A model generated the notes under the pieces. It made no database searches and was not told where the DNA came from. It saw only the letters and a program-made list of their open reading frames with translations. Shown one piece after another: positions 11,201 to 18,927 of a stretch of DNA of 42,636 bases (position 1 is its first letter; the number at the start of each line of letters is the position of its first letter). Both the position numbers and the translations under genes were made by a program. The stretch is from NCBI GenBank assembly GCA_003339415.1, contig PDHQ01000248.1, positions 9,074-51,709 of the forward strand, read 5' to 3'. The DNA comes from Ophiocordyceps camponoti-saundersi (nom. inval.). Taxonomy: Eukaryota; Ascomycota; Sordariomycetes; Hypocreales; Ophiocordycipitaceae.

Positions 11201-11452
11201 TACAAGCTCGTTGAGCACGAGACTCACCCACGTAGGCTGCGCAAAGGTCGGTCGATGGACGTTGAGCCCGAGGCCGCGGATCTCGATGACGAGGCCATCG
11301 CGGGGCGTGTAGGCAAGACGACGGAGTGACAAGTAGCCGATGCGCTGGATAGAGACGCCGGTGACGATGCGAATGAGGGCAAAGAGGACAAAGGACGACA
11401 GGTAGAGCAGCACAATCAGGCCCAAGAAGAAGGTCGGGTTCAGTAGGGCCAT
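2291..11452 (-). CDS. FMP27: Fmp27/SABRE/Hobbit-family bridge-like lipid transfer protein (BLTP2 type)
   Basis: A giant uninterrupted frame, 3,053 residues from the chosen start. Family members are rod-shaped, hydrophobic-groove lipid transfer proteins anchored in the ER at contacts with the plasma membrane. An N-terminal membrane anchor (about residues 5-28) is followed by the conserved SIQRIGYLSLRRLAYTP segment and HRPTFAQPTW. The family signatures GFWDK (near residue 1375) and WPPW (near 2212) are both present, in the expected order. The C-terminal 500 residues hold low-complexity tracts (poly-Gly, Gln-rich, Glu-rich, Arg/Ser-rich, a His run) typical of fungal versions. I chose ATG 11452 (MALLNPTFF) because orthologues start near here; an in-frame ATG at 11539 would add 29 hydrophobic residues. 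No intron is visible. The long open frames on the other strand are shadows of high GC3. Confidence 0.93.
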   Translation of the reverse strand: MALLNPTFFLGLIVLLYLSSFVLFALIRIVTGVSIQRIGYLSLRRLAYTPRDGLVIEIRGLGLNVHRPTFAQPTWVSLVLNELVVTVDTSEQKPTKSGLDHETTSDKKSRASHGRSASASSSSAGNIWSKAARFRQAFKKLHRHIGWLHMVDVVATHTTVNIVGVGHIQLGSLTLAVDTRRKRVGRSQKLHSGDDKKRQAEWIVTLRSLLFTADGGESLEVLDHALFNVHGFLHESRDGLRDVTIAIKLGRVSVPYDDVMLCAAKLRTPTPTPTPDLVVPQTDPTTPPAGDDNGGGQDNEELMQTVTDSREFFSAILRNIKEVQFAVSFAGLTKKITSIKPASSPILLNASMKEVGIDFHRLDPKSPAHRMYFSPKDIAHEALAAALSISIDLDDGQRGPERIVYVPMATTTARTTLPSKTVQLSQESALEERNANILFANSVVTSPSVDLDPCHLPLLIALLQPKPRPPKTHHGGRQQLISRLLPKANIKLSMHEPVVRIRLKPLQVTSDPDDFDLIISSISSVSLDAESSHSPVEDLHYFLDGSIRLQSHSLYYQTCAGEIFNLITTDSLDIKTHLAATPDVCVDITGNIQSFSISMARQEITDGLRQIVRQLHIDVEPDKRAVSKSPNRHNFLRSVPEWLTSYHFEASDFNVEVAGVDEDIADDTRGVSLHLDSFSAEYRAHKLDEPQRRLGGGRRRAHSRLVNQSDSDMAPSTPTSPRLRKKPQTAGDGRRLVLQARGFEAHIVEAADQLEIEPFLRMPRLELVLSAVSDNLGPMFHVQATVRTLLVQYSLYRHYAVGVAVMTLRKALMRTGRDVPRPRQLGTYSNPDACPTSPSVPAGTASTVVSELVTVDVRASLLQVKANMPNDPAMMLHVYGVEAGRHRWSTPYLATKLVRLFVEPPRMRNVWARLLSVHSGRVDLRESRHKTALGGYAEEKMFDVATEAVRLAVPHEVVVDRVTDNVINTMKAVQQLHHRFKTGTNEYILEKKPESAKLLPKTSIRSRNVLLELEDGAFEWKLGIIYRTGRAEQVQRLVREEAFRVKANKVREEAFVRRGSNVRSRSVMSRGRGSGAAAAPSSSSGGAPSGSWFRSRSLDGRMDAPRTSLPRYDPDGDSVRVPGQAKVSEDEARTFLDAYNAQAWQKRIDRAYETSRTAAREMRESFWGDNRMPEDLEVTERILEVPQRPALMAAVLSDFHAVIDKPSFAMRELPEFIHKVGKGMPLDMRYGLLLPMNLTMGMGEVRVSLRDYPLPILHIPSLKPGQSMRSQSLTLKGNLVVAEEFQGVESQRRVRVNVIPARDPGSGASANEGSFAIEVIRTVSAVKSYSDLYMDINTALPTRITWGPSYQPAVQDMMMVVESFTKPQLDPSELVGFWDKLRLNTHSHLHVAWKGDGDMHLSLKGTRDPYQVTGNGAGFLMCWRGDVRWNINVEEDPKRFMTVDSGEYILAVPDYSHLVREAARAGGAGGGGDLVDGGSSGVGGVIKAGAIFKKVAMKLSGKVQWMAGLVFERAIVDGKRNFHSKPHYEVVLKNPIYAKPDHGLPYDAFRGFRSRHIHLSIGVRAPADRQWTPDRPEPSGSYNSVHLTPRVFTHFFDWWGLFSGPMSLPIRQGALFPGQEKNSKKFGRHLATVKYSLLLAPLFLSHIYKHKEAAEDHSESAVSTTGLKVRFENFMLDLHQRREEFNAPGKSKGKKEAPSRISGIKVHEGQLDLAKADVRAVSASLKGTTTEAIRNGTIGPLMADPDEKPDLSRFRIPDHDTSWIDMDDFVELDWILPTEPNPETKILPLAFSPRLTYFRQTDICGTIAGDPTRTSPFGNEPTHFCYMTHDDDPKRVQARLIQGRLDQLEGQMLSHSRNVGEAELKAVQTSSQDAQAMNDLEAMRRHTGDLKDKKAFLEDMLEQMMTTLSQDRPKSSANGKGSNGSSSKSSSSKHSDGVLGVPSTAEFESDYENRFVIHNMEFKWNNVLRNIVLRYIHQVSQRRGFVYYLSRPAVKFLLDIVEEQHKGRTQQRAASPTGTSTPSQTGAESAAETGGTSTTMTTTATTATTVAAAATATTPTPLSAAAAAAAEREEANDLEERIRRMISDGRGHWRANGDGSCTAICDLESGISRDYTPQHGYHVRLIAPQIQLQSERNKGNVVLVTAKGMELKVLEVMDRERISDPVSGLVQRRMLLNMDSTQFFVARRQWFSSSTVSMYAGSRYGTPKGSMWPPWAPMEIMFNFAADCVGFKRVVRKTSAMLRYDKFNNLRLKYGDEVNEEEGSGDGGGSSSSPADSGESLRSDSLWVDFPQVRALCNSSEYYAIYVIVLDLLMYSEPLEKTRSERLEKIMLASDFSDLSGAPLMVQRLQSRIKQMEEIKNQFQVYSKHLDRRGWEDRLMLERDLAASEDELFFVMKAITTAQQKHEANSDTKALLKWIISGRDIVWHLIQDSNEPLVELQLRNVEYDRTDNADGSHTNLVRVGKVLGLNLLPDATYPEMIGPYHTGDEKEQRLGSSHRGRAAFHGHGSSTDNSHNRDMIRVYWHMLEAIAGITVMDRFEVSLYPTRLQLEREAGKLIFDYVFPGMGGDKASATGSEGKNGGTATYNKGHDEDVDDGDDDDADLDDVGESPASSSSRLDNNQATTGADANGGFSTKAGSLELRLRPTLASHATHERASKKAWGGAVSGSGGGGGGGGDREKSGGYSSYGGGDGHGFRLFRSSGTGKTMLAKKSSYDSLRSAGPGGKTAGRSSSVMSSRESSTADSRKGVRFGHRGKSTAADDRLQQQQQQKQHQDDLSKMMSRASNYMTFAYIRMPSVVLCLSYRGREQRNFEDVHDFVFRMPTMEWQNKTWSNLDLALALKKAVMKVLISHTGAIIGNKFSKRRPNAEQRIRLRELANSSVVISSNSSVNQVEEEEEEQEQSSESDDDEGRGREGTEGSGDRGSSRGGESRTRGRRRSRRRRRSYSSGGGVPASLAMTPIDGQEEEEEIEEGEGEDEGLASSHGQQEQQQQQHHHHHRWRAGSSARQSDGRPETRAGSSHEPERRKGTVGFRERFSALKHRKSHREGSGGKG

Positions 11453-11539
11453 GGTGGTGGCGCCGAGGGCCAAAGGGCCGGCGAAGGCAGTTTCGCTGAG
11501 CAGGGAGACGAGCATCAGCAGGAGAAGGAGACTGAACAA

Positions 11540-12188
11540 GGAGAGTAGAACGTACGGCGAGCTGTCGCCTCACAGAAGATGCATCATCAGAGGAGGTCGC
11601 GATAAGCCATTGCGGAGAGGAGTCGGCCGGAGAGACGCCGGGGGGCGGCAGTCTCGGGAGATGACCCGGCAACGGTCGGAGCTCGAAAGGCTTGTGGCTT
11701 GCCTTAGAACGGGCCGCGAAGGGAGGGTCCGAGAGAAGATCAGTTGGGTTTGTGGAGGAGAGAAGTTGGAAGACGATGCGGCAGCCTTCTACAGCATAGC
11801 CTGTAGCCCGTAGAAGCTTGCGCAATCTAAGATACCTTGGATCGCCACGTCGAGCTGGTAGACAGTACCCGAGCCAACTGCGGCTTAACGCGGTGTCACC
11901 CACGTAGCGGTGTACCTAGCCGGATTGTACTAGTGATAGAGTTTCTATCCACCTCCCCCCCCCCCCGGAAGGCCGGATGACGGGAAGGCCGGATGATGAA
12001 TTTCAATAAATGGCAAATGGGGAAGGCTGTTGCGCTCCCTGATACGTCTGTTTTCTCCGCCACGTTGCGCTCATGTTTGGGAGCCGGGCCGTCGGAATGG
12101 ATCGTCCGGGATAGGTGAGCTGCATCAGAGGAGTATTTACACACATGATTACTGTCAAGGTGAGCTATCTACGACTTACCCTATACCA
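11540..12188. other. Intergenic: Fmp27 upstream region and 3' flank of Tim-like gene
   Basis: No gene is supported. The segment contains the 5' flank and probable leader of the Fmp27 gene (transcribed leftwards) and the 3' flank of the Tim17/22/23-like gene. A poly-C run near 11955-11966 precedes two direct copies of GGAAGGCCGGATGA at about 11967-11998. I recognise no TATA-type element or transcription-factor site with confidence. Confidence 0.6.
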
Positions 12189-12990
12189 TCACTTATCCGA
12201 ACGTCCATCGCCCTGTTGCGCCGACGCTCTGATCTGCGCAATCCTTTCGTCGCAGATGGCAATGTCTGCCTCGACTCGCAGTATCGCTTCGTTGATCGAT
12301 TCCTCGTACTCTTCGTCTGATAGTATCCGCATAGGTAACCATTTCGACTGGAGCCAGCTGCGCTTCTCCTGCGGCGGCTTAGGTGGTCGGCTCGCTATTA
12401 GATTGGTCACCATCTGGCCGCCGCCGCCCAACAGTCCGTAGAACACGACACAGGGCATGATGGCGTGCGTGCCACCTTGGGGGGGAAAGATGGTCAGACA
12501 AGCGTCTACAGACCGGAGTGAAGAATGCCTACGCATGAGGCCGCTGACGGCACCACCAGCCGAGCCGGCCAAGGCACTGGCCATGACCTTTTCTCGAGGC
12601 GTCACCTGCTCTTGGCCTCCAAGATGGGCAATCGCCAACGACCGGAACACTTGAAGAGCGCGTCATAAGCTCGAGACGCTAGGATGACCGAATTGAAGGG
12701 TGACTACGCACGCCAGTAGGTAGACCCCAAGGCGAACCATTCGGAGCCCATAGCGAAGCCGCTGAGGATGGGGCGCTTATCGAAGGCGATGGCGGTGCCG
12801 ACACCGGTCGCGACTCCGGCCATACCTTGAGGGGGCGTCAGAAGACTCGGCTCGGGACGAGACGTGGGCGCATACCGGTCAGGGTGCCGGCCTTGAGAGC
12901 GGGAATGGCGACGCTGATGACCTCCGGGGGGAACAGGCCGCGCTGTCGACGCCGAGGAGGTGCCCCATCTGGAGGAGCGGCCGAGGCCAT
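12189..12990 (-). CDS. Tim17/Tim22/Tim23-like four-helix membrane protein
   Basis: Four exons (12990-12876, 12825-12712, 12649-12533, 12475-12189) give 210 residues. All phases agree and every intron (50-62 nt) is GT-AG. The protein has a short basic N-terminus, then four Gly/Ala-rich hydrophobic segments (about residues 22-50, 55-78, 97-115, 118-142). These include GMAGVATGVGTAIAFDK and FAMGSEWFALGSTYW, the GxxxG-rich style of the Tim17/22/23 fold. A Pro/Lys linker and a Glu-rich helical tail follow. Family members sit in the mitochondrial inner membrane as import translocases or relatives. This one is not one of the three canonical subunits as far as I can tell, so the exact function is open. 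It is divergent from eIF4B, with 488 bp between the starts. Confidence 0.75.
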
Positions 12991-13478
12991 TGGGGAGGAG
13001 AGAGAGTGACGAGAGCCACAGAATTAACAGGGGGAGGTAGAGAGGAAGAAAAGTATGTAGGTATGTGAACGAGGCTGAGATTATATCTGCGAAGCCTTGA
13101 GAGCTGATAATATATGTAATAGCACTGTGAGATAGTGGTGACCCAGCAGGGCCAGCACCAGCTATGGTAGCAGTGTCAGTCCGATGGCTAACAGTGGCTG
13201 AACTGTGGCTGTGCCCACGCGGCTGGCGGGTGTTCTCTCCTCCTCCTCCTCCCCTCCCCTCCCCCCACCCCCAGGAGGCCCAAAGTAGACTAGCGGCTCC
13301 CACTCCCTGGCGGGTGAAAATTGGCGGCAACCCTTGCCTCTCTCTTAACTCACGACGACGCTTCGGCGGAGCAAAAAATTCGACCTTTTGGCCACGCTCT
13401 TGGCCATCGCCACTCGAAGCAAGAACCGCTCTCTCATCTGCGCTGCCGCGCGTAGCCGCAGCCTTTTTTGCCGCAATC
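12991..13478. promoter_or_regulatory. Divergent promoter region, Tim-like gene / eIF4B
   Basis: This 488-bp spacer separates two head-to-head start codons, so both promoters and leaders must lie in it. It contains pyrimidine-rich stretches on the eIF4B side (for example 13239-13275), as is common before fungal starts. No clear TATA box or known operator was seen. Confidence 0.55.
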
Positions 13479-15655
13479 ATGGGTTCGCCTTCCATCTCTC
13501 AGTCTCCTGTTTTCTCTCTCTCTCTCCCTCATTCTCCTCGTCCGCCGGTGTTGTGTGTGCTGACGCTCCTTGCCAGCTCCCAAGAAGAAGGAACAGCAGA
13601 AAATGTCGCTCGGCGACTTTCTGACCGACGCTGGTTCGTATCATCCCGGTATCGTCATCGAATTACTGCTGATTCTCGTTGGTAGAGTTTGGAGGAGGGT
13701 CGTGGGCCGATGAGGTCGAAGAGAGCTATAGTGAGTTTCAATCTCGGCCTCCGCTGTCTGTATAGCCTGCTGACGCTTGTTTCTCGCAGTTCACGGTGCG
13801 TCTGCCCGCTTCGCCTGCCAGCCTCGCCCGCCGCTCGAGGCTTCCCGTACTGACCTTTCCGCCAGGAACTCAGCCGTTGCCCCCCACCGACAGGCCTCGT
13901 CCCAGCGGCTTGTCGTCGTATCAGGAGCGAGGTCAGTCTCATCATAGTCGCGTCCATCTCTTCAATTCAGCTGACCGATGCTTAAAAGGCTACTCCACCC
14001 GCGAGAGTTTTCCCCAGCGAATCCCCGACAAACCGCCCTATACGGCTCATCTCGGCAACCTCTCCTACGATGCCACCATTGATTCTGTCACGGATTTCTT
14101 CGAGGGCTGCGATGTCGCAAGTGTTCGCATCATCGAAGATCGCGAGATGCAGCGCCCCAAAGGCTTCGGATACGTCGAATTTACTAATGTAGACGGTCTC
14201 AAGAAAGCCCTAGACCTCGATGGCCAGTCGTTCCAAGGACGAATGATCAAGATTAAGATTGCCGATCCGCGTAGGTTCCGGCATCCGATCCGAGGAGTTT
14301 CACAGCAACTGACCAGAGTCGCAGCTCGTGGAGGCGAAGGCCGGACGGAATCAGCACGCGACTTGACCGACTGGACCCGCAAGGGCCCGCTGCCCGACCT
14401 CCCCAACCGCGGGGGCCGTCAGCCGTCCGACTTTGGCGATCGTCGTCCCCGGGAATTCGGTACGGACAGGGCGCCCGCGCGCGAGCTGACGTGGGAACGT
14501 CGAGGGCCGTTGTCCCCCTTGCCGCAGTCGGAGATGCCCCCTCCTCGTTCCCGCGACGGAAGCCGTCCCCGTCCCTCACCGGAGGGTCTCGGAGAACGCA
14601 GCGAGTCTTTCCGTGGAAACCGACAAGCCCCTGCCGCGTCATGGGGCGAGGGACGACAGGACGGTTCGCGCCCGCCGGCCCGCCGCGACGCGCCGTTGGA
14701 GCGCGAGCGCGTGTCCAGTGCTGCGGAAAAGGACATGCAGTGGCGGGAACGCATGCGTCCCGATGTGGCGGCCAAATCGACGTCTCCGTCTCGAGACGGA
14801 AGCGAGGCTCCTCCATCGCCGTCGATGCCCGCCGCTCCGCCGGCCCCGGTTGGACGGCCCCGCCTGAATTTGCAGAAGCGAACGGTATCGGAAGCGACCG
14901 AGGTCGCCGCCGGTACGCCCGTCAGCGCCAGCGACTCCAAGGCAAGCCCATTCGGCGCGGCCCGCCCCATCGACACTGCGACCAAGGAGAAGGAGATTGA
15001 GGAGCGGAGACAGCAATTGCTTCGCGAGAAGCGCGAGGCTGAAGAAAAGGCCAAGGAGGAGCGGCGCCTGGCCAAGCAGGCGGCGGAGGAGCAGGCCGCT
15101 AAGGAGGCCGAGGAGAAGGCGGCCAAGGAGGCGCAGGAGGCCAAAGAGGCCAAGGAGGCTAAAGAAGAGAAGACGGCGACGGCGATGTCGGCAACGGCAC
15201 CCAACGGAGCGACGGCTGAGCCAAAGGTGCCGTTGCGGACCCGCGAGCCAGCGGCCAATGTCAGGTCGAAAGCGGCCGAGGCTGGCAGCTGGAGGTCGGC
15301 ACCGAATGAACAACGGCTGAATCGAGGACCGCCTGGGGGCGGGCCACGGGGCGGGCGAGGCGGAGCAGCCCCGCGAGGAGGGCCCAGAGGCGGCGGCGGC
15401 GGCGAGGGAAGGGGAGGGCGAGCTAACGGGTCTTCGTCGTCTCCACCGGCCGCGACGGGTCAGGCTGCCTCGACGGCGGCGGCTACAACGAAGTCAGCGG
15501 CTATGACTCCTCAGCAGCAGCAGCAGCAGTCATCGCCGGCGGCGTCGGGTCCTACGGGAACGCCAGAGGTAGAGACGCCGACGACGCTGGACGAGGAGGG
15601 ATGGACGATGGTGCCTGGCAAGAAGGGACGACAGGGTCGAGTGGTTGCGTCTTGA
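13479..15655 (+). CDS. TIF3: Translation initiation factor eIF4B-like, RRM protein
   Basis: Seven coding exons: 13479-13482, 13577-13633, 13686-13730, 13790-13795, 13866-13931, 13989-14270, 14325-15655; 596 residues with consistent phases. eIF4B binds mRNA and 18S rRNA and stimulates the eIF4A helicase in the cytoplasm. The N-terminus MAPKKKEQQKMSLGDFLTD is the eIF4B signature and depends on splicing right after ATGG. One RRM lies at about residues 76-153, with RNP2-like AHLGNL and RNP1-like KGFGYVEF. After it come ESARDLTDW and GPLPDLP repeats, a long Lys/Glu/Ala helical stretch (about 380-450), an RGG/GGR tract, a poly-Gln run and a conserved-looking C-terminus ending EEGWTMVPGKKGRQG. Exon 4 is only 6 nt, and the last intron (14271-14324) is 54 nt without an in-frame stop. 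Confidence 0.88.
14271..14324 (+). other. 54-nt stop-free intron in eIF4B
   Basis: It starts GTAGGT, has a CTGAC branch-like element at about 14309-14313 and ends GCAG. Its length is divisible by three and it has no in-frame stop, so retention would insert 18 residues just after the RRM, with the frame kept. I treat it as an intron because removing it joins ADP directly to the PRGGEGR stretch. Confidence 0.7.
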
Positions 15656-15669
15656 GAAGATGTGAATGG

Positions 15670-15705
<36 letters not shown>

Positions 15706-16284
15706 AGGAGAAGAGAATAAGAGACGAGACGAGACGAGACGAGTTGAGAACAAGGGACGGAGCGGTAAGGCAAGGGAAGGGAAGGGAAGGGAATGGGCCT
15801 GGCCTGGAAGGGGGATGATTTCTTTTAACTACCTACCTAACCTACCTACCTATTTACCTAGGAGGGTAAAAAAAGGAGAACGAAGGAATATTTCAGTTGT
15901 TTTTTTTTTCTTCCTCTATCCAGCGTTTCTTCTGGTCTCTTCCCGGCCTTTTGACTCCTTGCTTGACGTTGACGTCTATGATATTTTCCCACGGCGAGAT
16001 GAAGGACTGGGATTCATCTTCAACTCTAATCTTCCATCTTCTGATACTCGTTTTCACCCCCAGCCTGTTCCTTGTACGTATATGAGGAAGTGATTCTTGC
16101 TTCATTATGAGTTCACGATGAATGTCGTGACGGAGATGTGTATATCAGAGCATAAGTGAATATCAATAATACAATAATACAGCTACGACTACATCTATAA
16201 AAACAATCATAAAATACACATACAACAACAAGGAAAGAGGGAAGAAAGAAGGAAGAAAGGGCAAGGGGAAAAAGGGGGATAGGG
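15656..16284. other. Intergenic, convergent eIF4B and GPHR 3' flanks
   Basis: No gene is supported. It holds a (GA)n tract at about 15672-15701, GACGA and GGGAA short tandem repeats, a run of CTACC/ACCTA units near 15828-15862 and T-rich sequence. Both flanking genes end here, so their terminators and 3' UTRs face each other. Confidence 0.65.
15672..15701. repeat. (GA)n microsatellite
   Basis: About fourteen GA units lie directly downstream of the eIF4B stop codon, probably within its 3' UTR. Confidence 0.85.
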
Positions 16285-17832
16285 TTACAAACGCTTAACC
16301 TCCCCCCCAAAATCATCATCAAAAAGCGCCAAAAACAATCCCGTCCCCAAAGCGGCCACCAAAAAACAAGCATCAAAGCACCCATCCACAAACTCCAAAG
16401 AAAGCGCATCGCCAAGAACATTCCCCCCCCTTTGGTTAAAACGAAGATGGGAGAAATGACCAAGATTCTGATGCCGTCGACGAACGAGAAGCATAGCAGC
16501 GGCCAGCGCGTACGCAGCAGCCGTCTGCGCAGCGGCGAGAGGGGCGATGGCCTCGCGCAGGAGGAGGAGCATACGGCGGGGGGCGAAGCGCGTGACGAGA
16601 CGGACTGTTGCGATGGCGCTTCGGGCTCCGGCTGCTAGGATTAGGCCGCTGCTTAGGAAGCTTAGCGTTCGGGTCCAGGATGCTTGGTCCAGGAGGGTGG
16701 GCGTTGCTTGTGCGAGGAGCCGGCTTATCGGATCGTCGGCGGAGGAGGAGGAGGATGGGTAGGTGTAGGAGGTTGATGGGGGGGAGGAGGAGGAAGGGGA
16801 GGAGGATAGGATGATGCGGCGGATGGTGGCGAGCGTCGTCGCTGCTATGCGATATACGCAGTAGATGGAAAACACGTACGAAGGAAGGGCGAGAACCCTC
16901 CCCCTCGCCGTCCCAGCAGCGCGCAAATCGCGAATCGTCTCAAGCCTAGACTCAAGACGAGCCTCAACCGCTTCGAGACCAGCGATATCAACGCGCAGCG
17001 CCCGAATCTCAGCCGCCTTGTTCCCGCCACCGCCGCCGCCGCCGCCGCCTCCGCTCGCACGAATCAAATCAGCAGCCACCAAAGCCTGCTCGTCGTCTCT
17101 GCGCTGCAGAGCGCTAAGCTGAAGTCTCTTGGAGGCGAGCATGTCGACGGCGGCGTCGAGTCCAGCCTGGGAGCGAACGACGTCTTCATCCGTCACCCGC
17201 CTCCGTCTTCGTCTCCAGATGGTATGCCATGGTGCCGAAACGGCAGCGAAACCAGCGAGGAAGGCCATCGACGAGATTCCCACCACGCCTACCCTCTCAA
17301 GACAGCCGAGGATGAGAGTAGTAGTCATGGTCGACGTCGTCGTCTTCGCAGTCGACTTCGTCGCCGAGAAAGCCGAAGTAGGAAAAAGAGAAACAGCCCA
17401 ACCAACAGAAAAGAAAACCATCAGCCAGCCGCCAAACAACAAAAGCTGAAGCGCAAAAGCAATCCGACGAATCGAGCACAGAACCGATGCCAGATTCCCG
17501 CACTCAAGCCAAGGGACGAGAACGACCAGCAAGAGGAGCAAAGCAGGCACCACCACCGCCAGGGCCTTGTCCCGAGCAGCCCCGTCCACCACCTCGGCCA
17601 CGTCGGCCATGACGAGGACCGCCAGGGCCAGGGCCAGGGCCAATGTCGTCCCAGAAGTCCACGCCACCATCGCCCGTCGCCAGCGCCCGTCGTGGTCGAC
17701 GCCCGTGAGAAACACGACGACGAGACCGAAGCCCAGCACCATCAGGGCCAGCACCGCCGTCGCCGTCGCCGTCGCCGTCGCGCCGCAGCCTCCTCCATCG
17801 GGGGCGCAGGCTGTCGCCGCCGACGGCAGCAT
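16285..17832 (-). CDS. Golgi pH regulator (GPHR)-family anion channel, multi-pass membrane protein
   Basis: A 515-residue intronless protein with about nine hydrophobic segments in the GPHR/GTG pattern. Four or five lie before the central hydrophilic part and the rest after it. The hallmark near residues 190-215 (a SSMAFLAGFAAVSAPW-like stretch) matches the family's conserved loop. It is followed by a charged, probably coiled-coil stretch (DEDVVRSQAGLDAAVDML onward) interrupted by a poly-Gly tract. Animal members act as Golgi anion channels that help acidify the lumen; plant members were described as GTP-binding GPCR-like proteins. In fungi I infer an endomembrane role. I chose ATG 17832 (MLPSAAT) because orthologues begin with MLP; ATG 17844 would add four residues. 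The gene converges with eIF4B. Confidence 0.82.
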   Translation of the reverse strand: MLPSAATACAPDGGGCGATATATATAVLALMVLGFGLVVVFLTGVDHDGRWRRAMVAWTSGTTLALALALAVLVMADVAEVVDGAARDKALAVVVPALLLLLVVLVPWLECGNLASVLCSIRRIAFALQLLLFGGWLMVFFSVGWAVSLFPTSAFSATKSTAKTTTSTMTTTLILGCLERVGVVGISSMAFLAGFAAVSAPWHTIWRRRRRRVTDEDVVRSQAGLDAAVDMLASKRLQLSALQRRDDEQALVAADLIRASGGGGGGGGGGNKAAEIRALRVDIAGLEAVEARLESRLETIRDLRAAGTARGRVLALPSYVFSIYCVYRIAATTLATIRRIILSSSPSSSSPPSTSYTYPSSSSSADDPISRLLAQATPTLLDQASWTRTLSFLSSGLILAAGARSAIATVRLVTRFAPRRMLLLLREAIAPLAAAQTAAAYALAAAMLLVRRRHQNLGHFSHLRFNQRGGNVLGDALSLEFVDGCFDACFLVAALGTGLFLALFDDDFGGEVKRL

Positions 17833-18264
17833 TTCGAATATCAATCTTCCTCGGCTTGTTGGCTGCTCGATATCGCTTTGCTTCTCGTCGTCCTTGTAGT
17901 TCGTCGTCGGGACAAGGAGGGGGGAGGGGGGACAGTGGAGATGTCATAGTGGTTCGGTTTGGTGGGTAGAGGGGCGGCAGATAAGACCGACGATGATAAG
18001 CGAGCGCCTTACATAAGCGCGGGGATCCCGGCCGACGCACTCGCTTCCGCTTTGCTACTATTGACACCGTACAGTAGGTATGGACTCATGGAGTACAGGT
18101 AGCACGAATAAGCCCTGTGCTACCGCTAAGCAGCGCTGGTATTGCTTCGCCAATGCCCCGTGCTTCCGCTATCAAAAGCGCTGCGCTGCCGCTGCCGCCT
18201 CCCTCCCAACCTACCACCTTCTATACTACTACTAAGGCTCTAAGAGGAAAGGCATCTCTCTCTC
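17833..18264. promoter_or_regulatory. Upstream region of the GPHR gene
   Basis: This stretch lies between the GPHR start and the post-stop open frame of the USP locus and should hold the GPHR promoter. An open frame starting at an upstream ATG (about 17946) overlaps the GPHR start in another frame. If transcribed it would act as an upstream overlapping ORF. No known transcription-factor site was recognised. Confidence 0.4.
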
Positions 18265-18927
18265 TCATCCACAGAAAAACCAGCACCACCGCCCATCACG
18301 GGATTCTTCACGGGAATCTACTTCCCCTTCGTCTTCCAGGCTCGACCACTCCAAACCCCGAAGGTCAAACATGGTGACGAAGTCCATGGCCTGCCGGACG
18401 TTGTCCTCGCCATCATTCAGCCTGTGTTCCGTCCGCAATTCGTTGATGAGGGGCTCCTCCTCGATGGTCTCGAGATGTAGTCCAAGTTGTCGCCTCCGAC
18501 GCCTTCGTCGCTGAGATGTGGGTATCATGTTCTTGCGCGGTCCGCCGCGGCTCCACGAGGCCGAATCGCGGACGAGGGGTTCCTCCGCAATGGTCTCGAG
18601 CTGCGGTCCAGATCGTCGCCTTCGTCGCCGAGATCGGGAAGACATGTGCTCTCTCGGTCTGTTGTAGTCCCACGAGACCGAATCGTGGAAGAGGGACTCC
18701 TCCGCGACGGACTCGAGGTGTGGTCCAGATCGTCGCCGAGTGATGGAATTCATGTGCTCGCTCGGTCCGTCGTAGTTCCACGAGGCCGAACCGCGGTCCG
18801 ATGGAATATTCCTTCTCGCCCTCCTCGCGAAAAGCACCACTGCCCCCGGGAACGCCGCGTCTCCAGCTCGCCGCGCACTTGTAGATGACCCGCGGCCGAC
18901 GATACCAGTCCCTTCCTCGCGCACCTT
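18265..18927 (-). other. In-frame open extension beyond the USP stop codon, Arg-rich tandem repeats
   Basis: Directly after the TAG of the USP-domain gene (18930-18928) the same frame stays open for 220 codons to 18265. The first codon of that frame that could serve as a conventional start is an internal ATG; the segment opens with AAG GTG. Three imperfect repeats of about 39-42 residues occur. Each combines a block like SxSWxxxxPxxHM, a run of 4-7 Arg, and a block like SGPxLExxxEExLxxD. Copies are spaced 126 and 117 nt, both multiples of three, which hints at past or present coding. I do not recognise the family. It may be a lost C-terminal part cut off by a nonsense mutation, a stop-readthrough product, a separate small gene or chance. 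No convincing intron removes the TAG. Confidence 0.4.

Noticed and set aside
17224..17949. Plus-strand 241-codon frame antisense to GPHR
   Set aside because: Basic low-complexity product; the minus strand has the transmembrane and GPHR signature pattern.
18487..18888. Plus-strand frame across the repeats next to the USP stop
   Set aside because: It also shows repeats because the DNA repeats are multiples of three, but only the minus frame is continuous with the USP coding frame.
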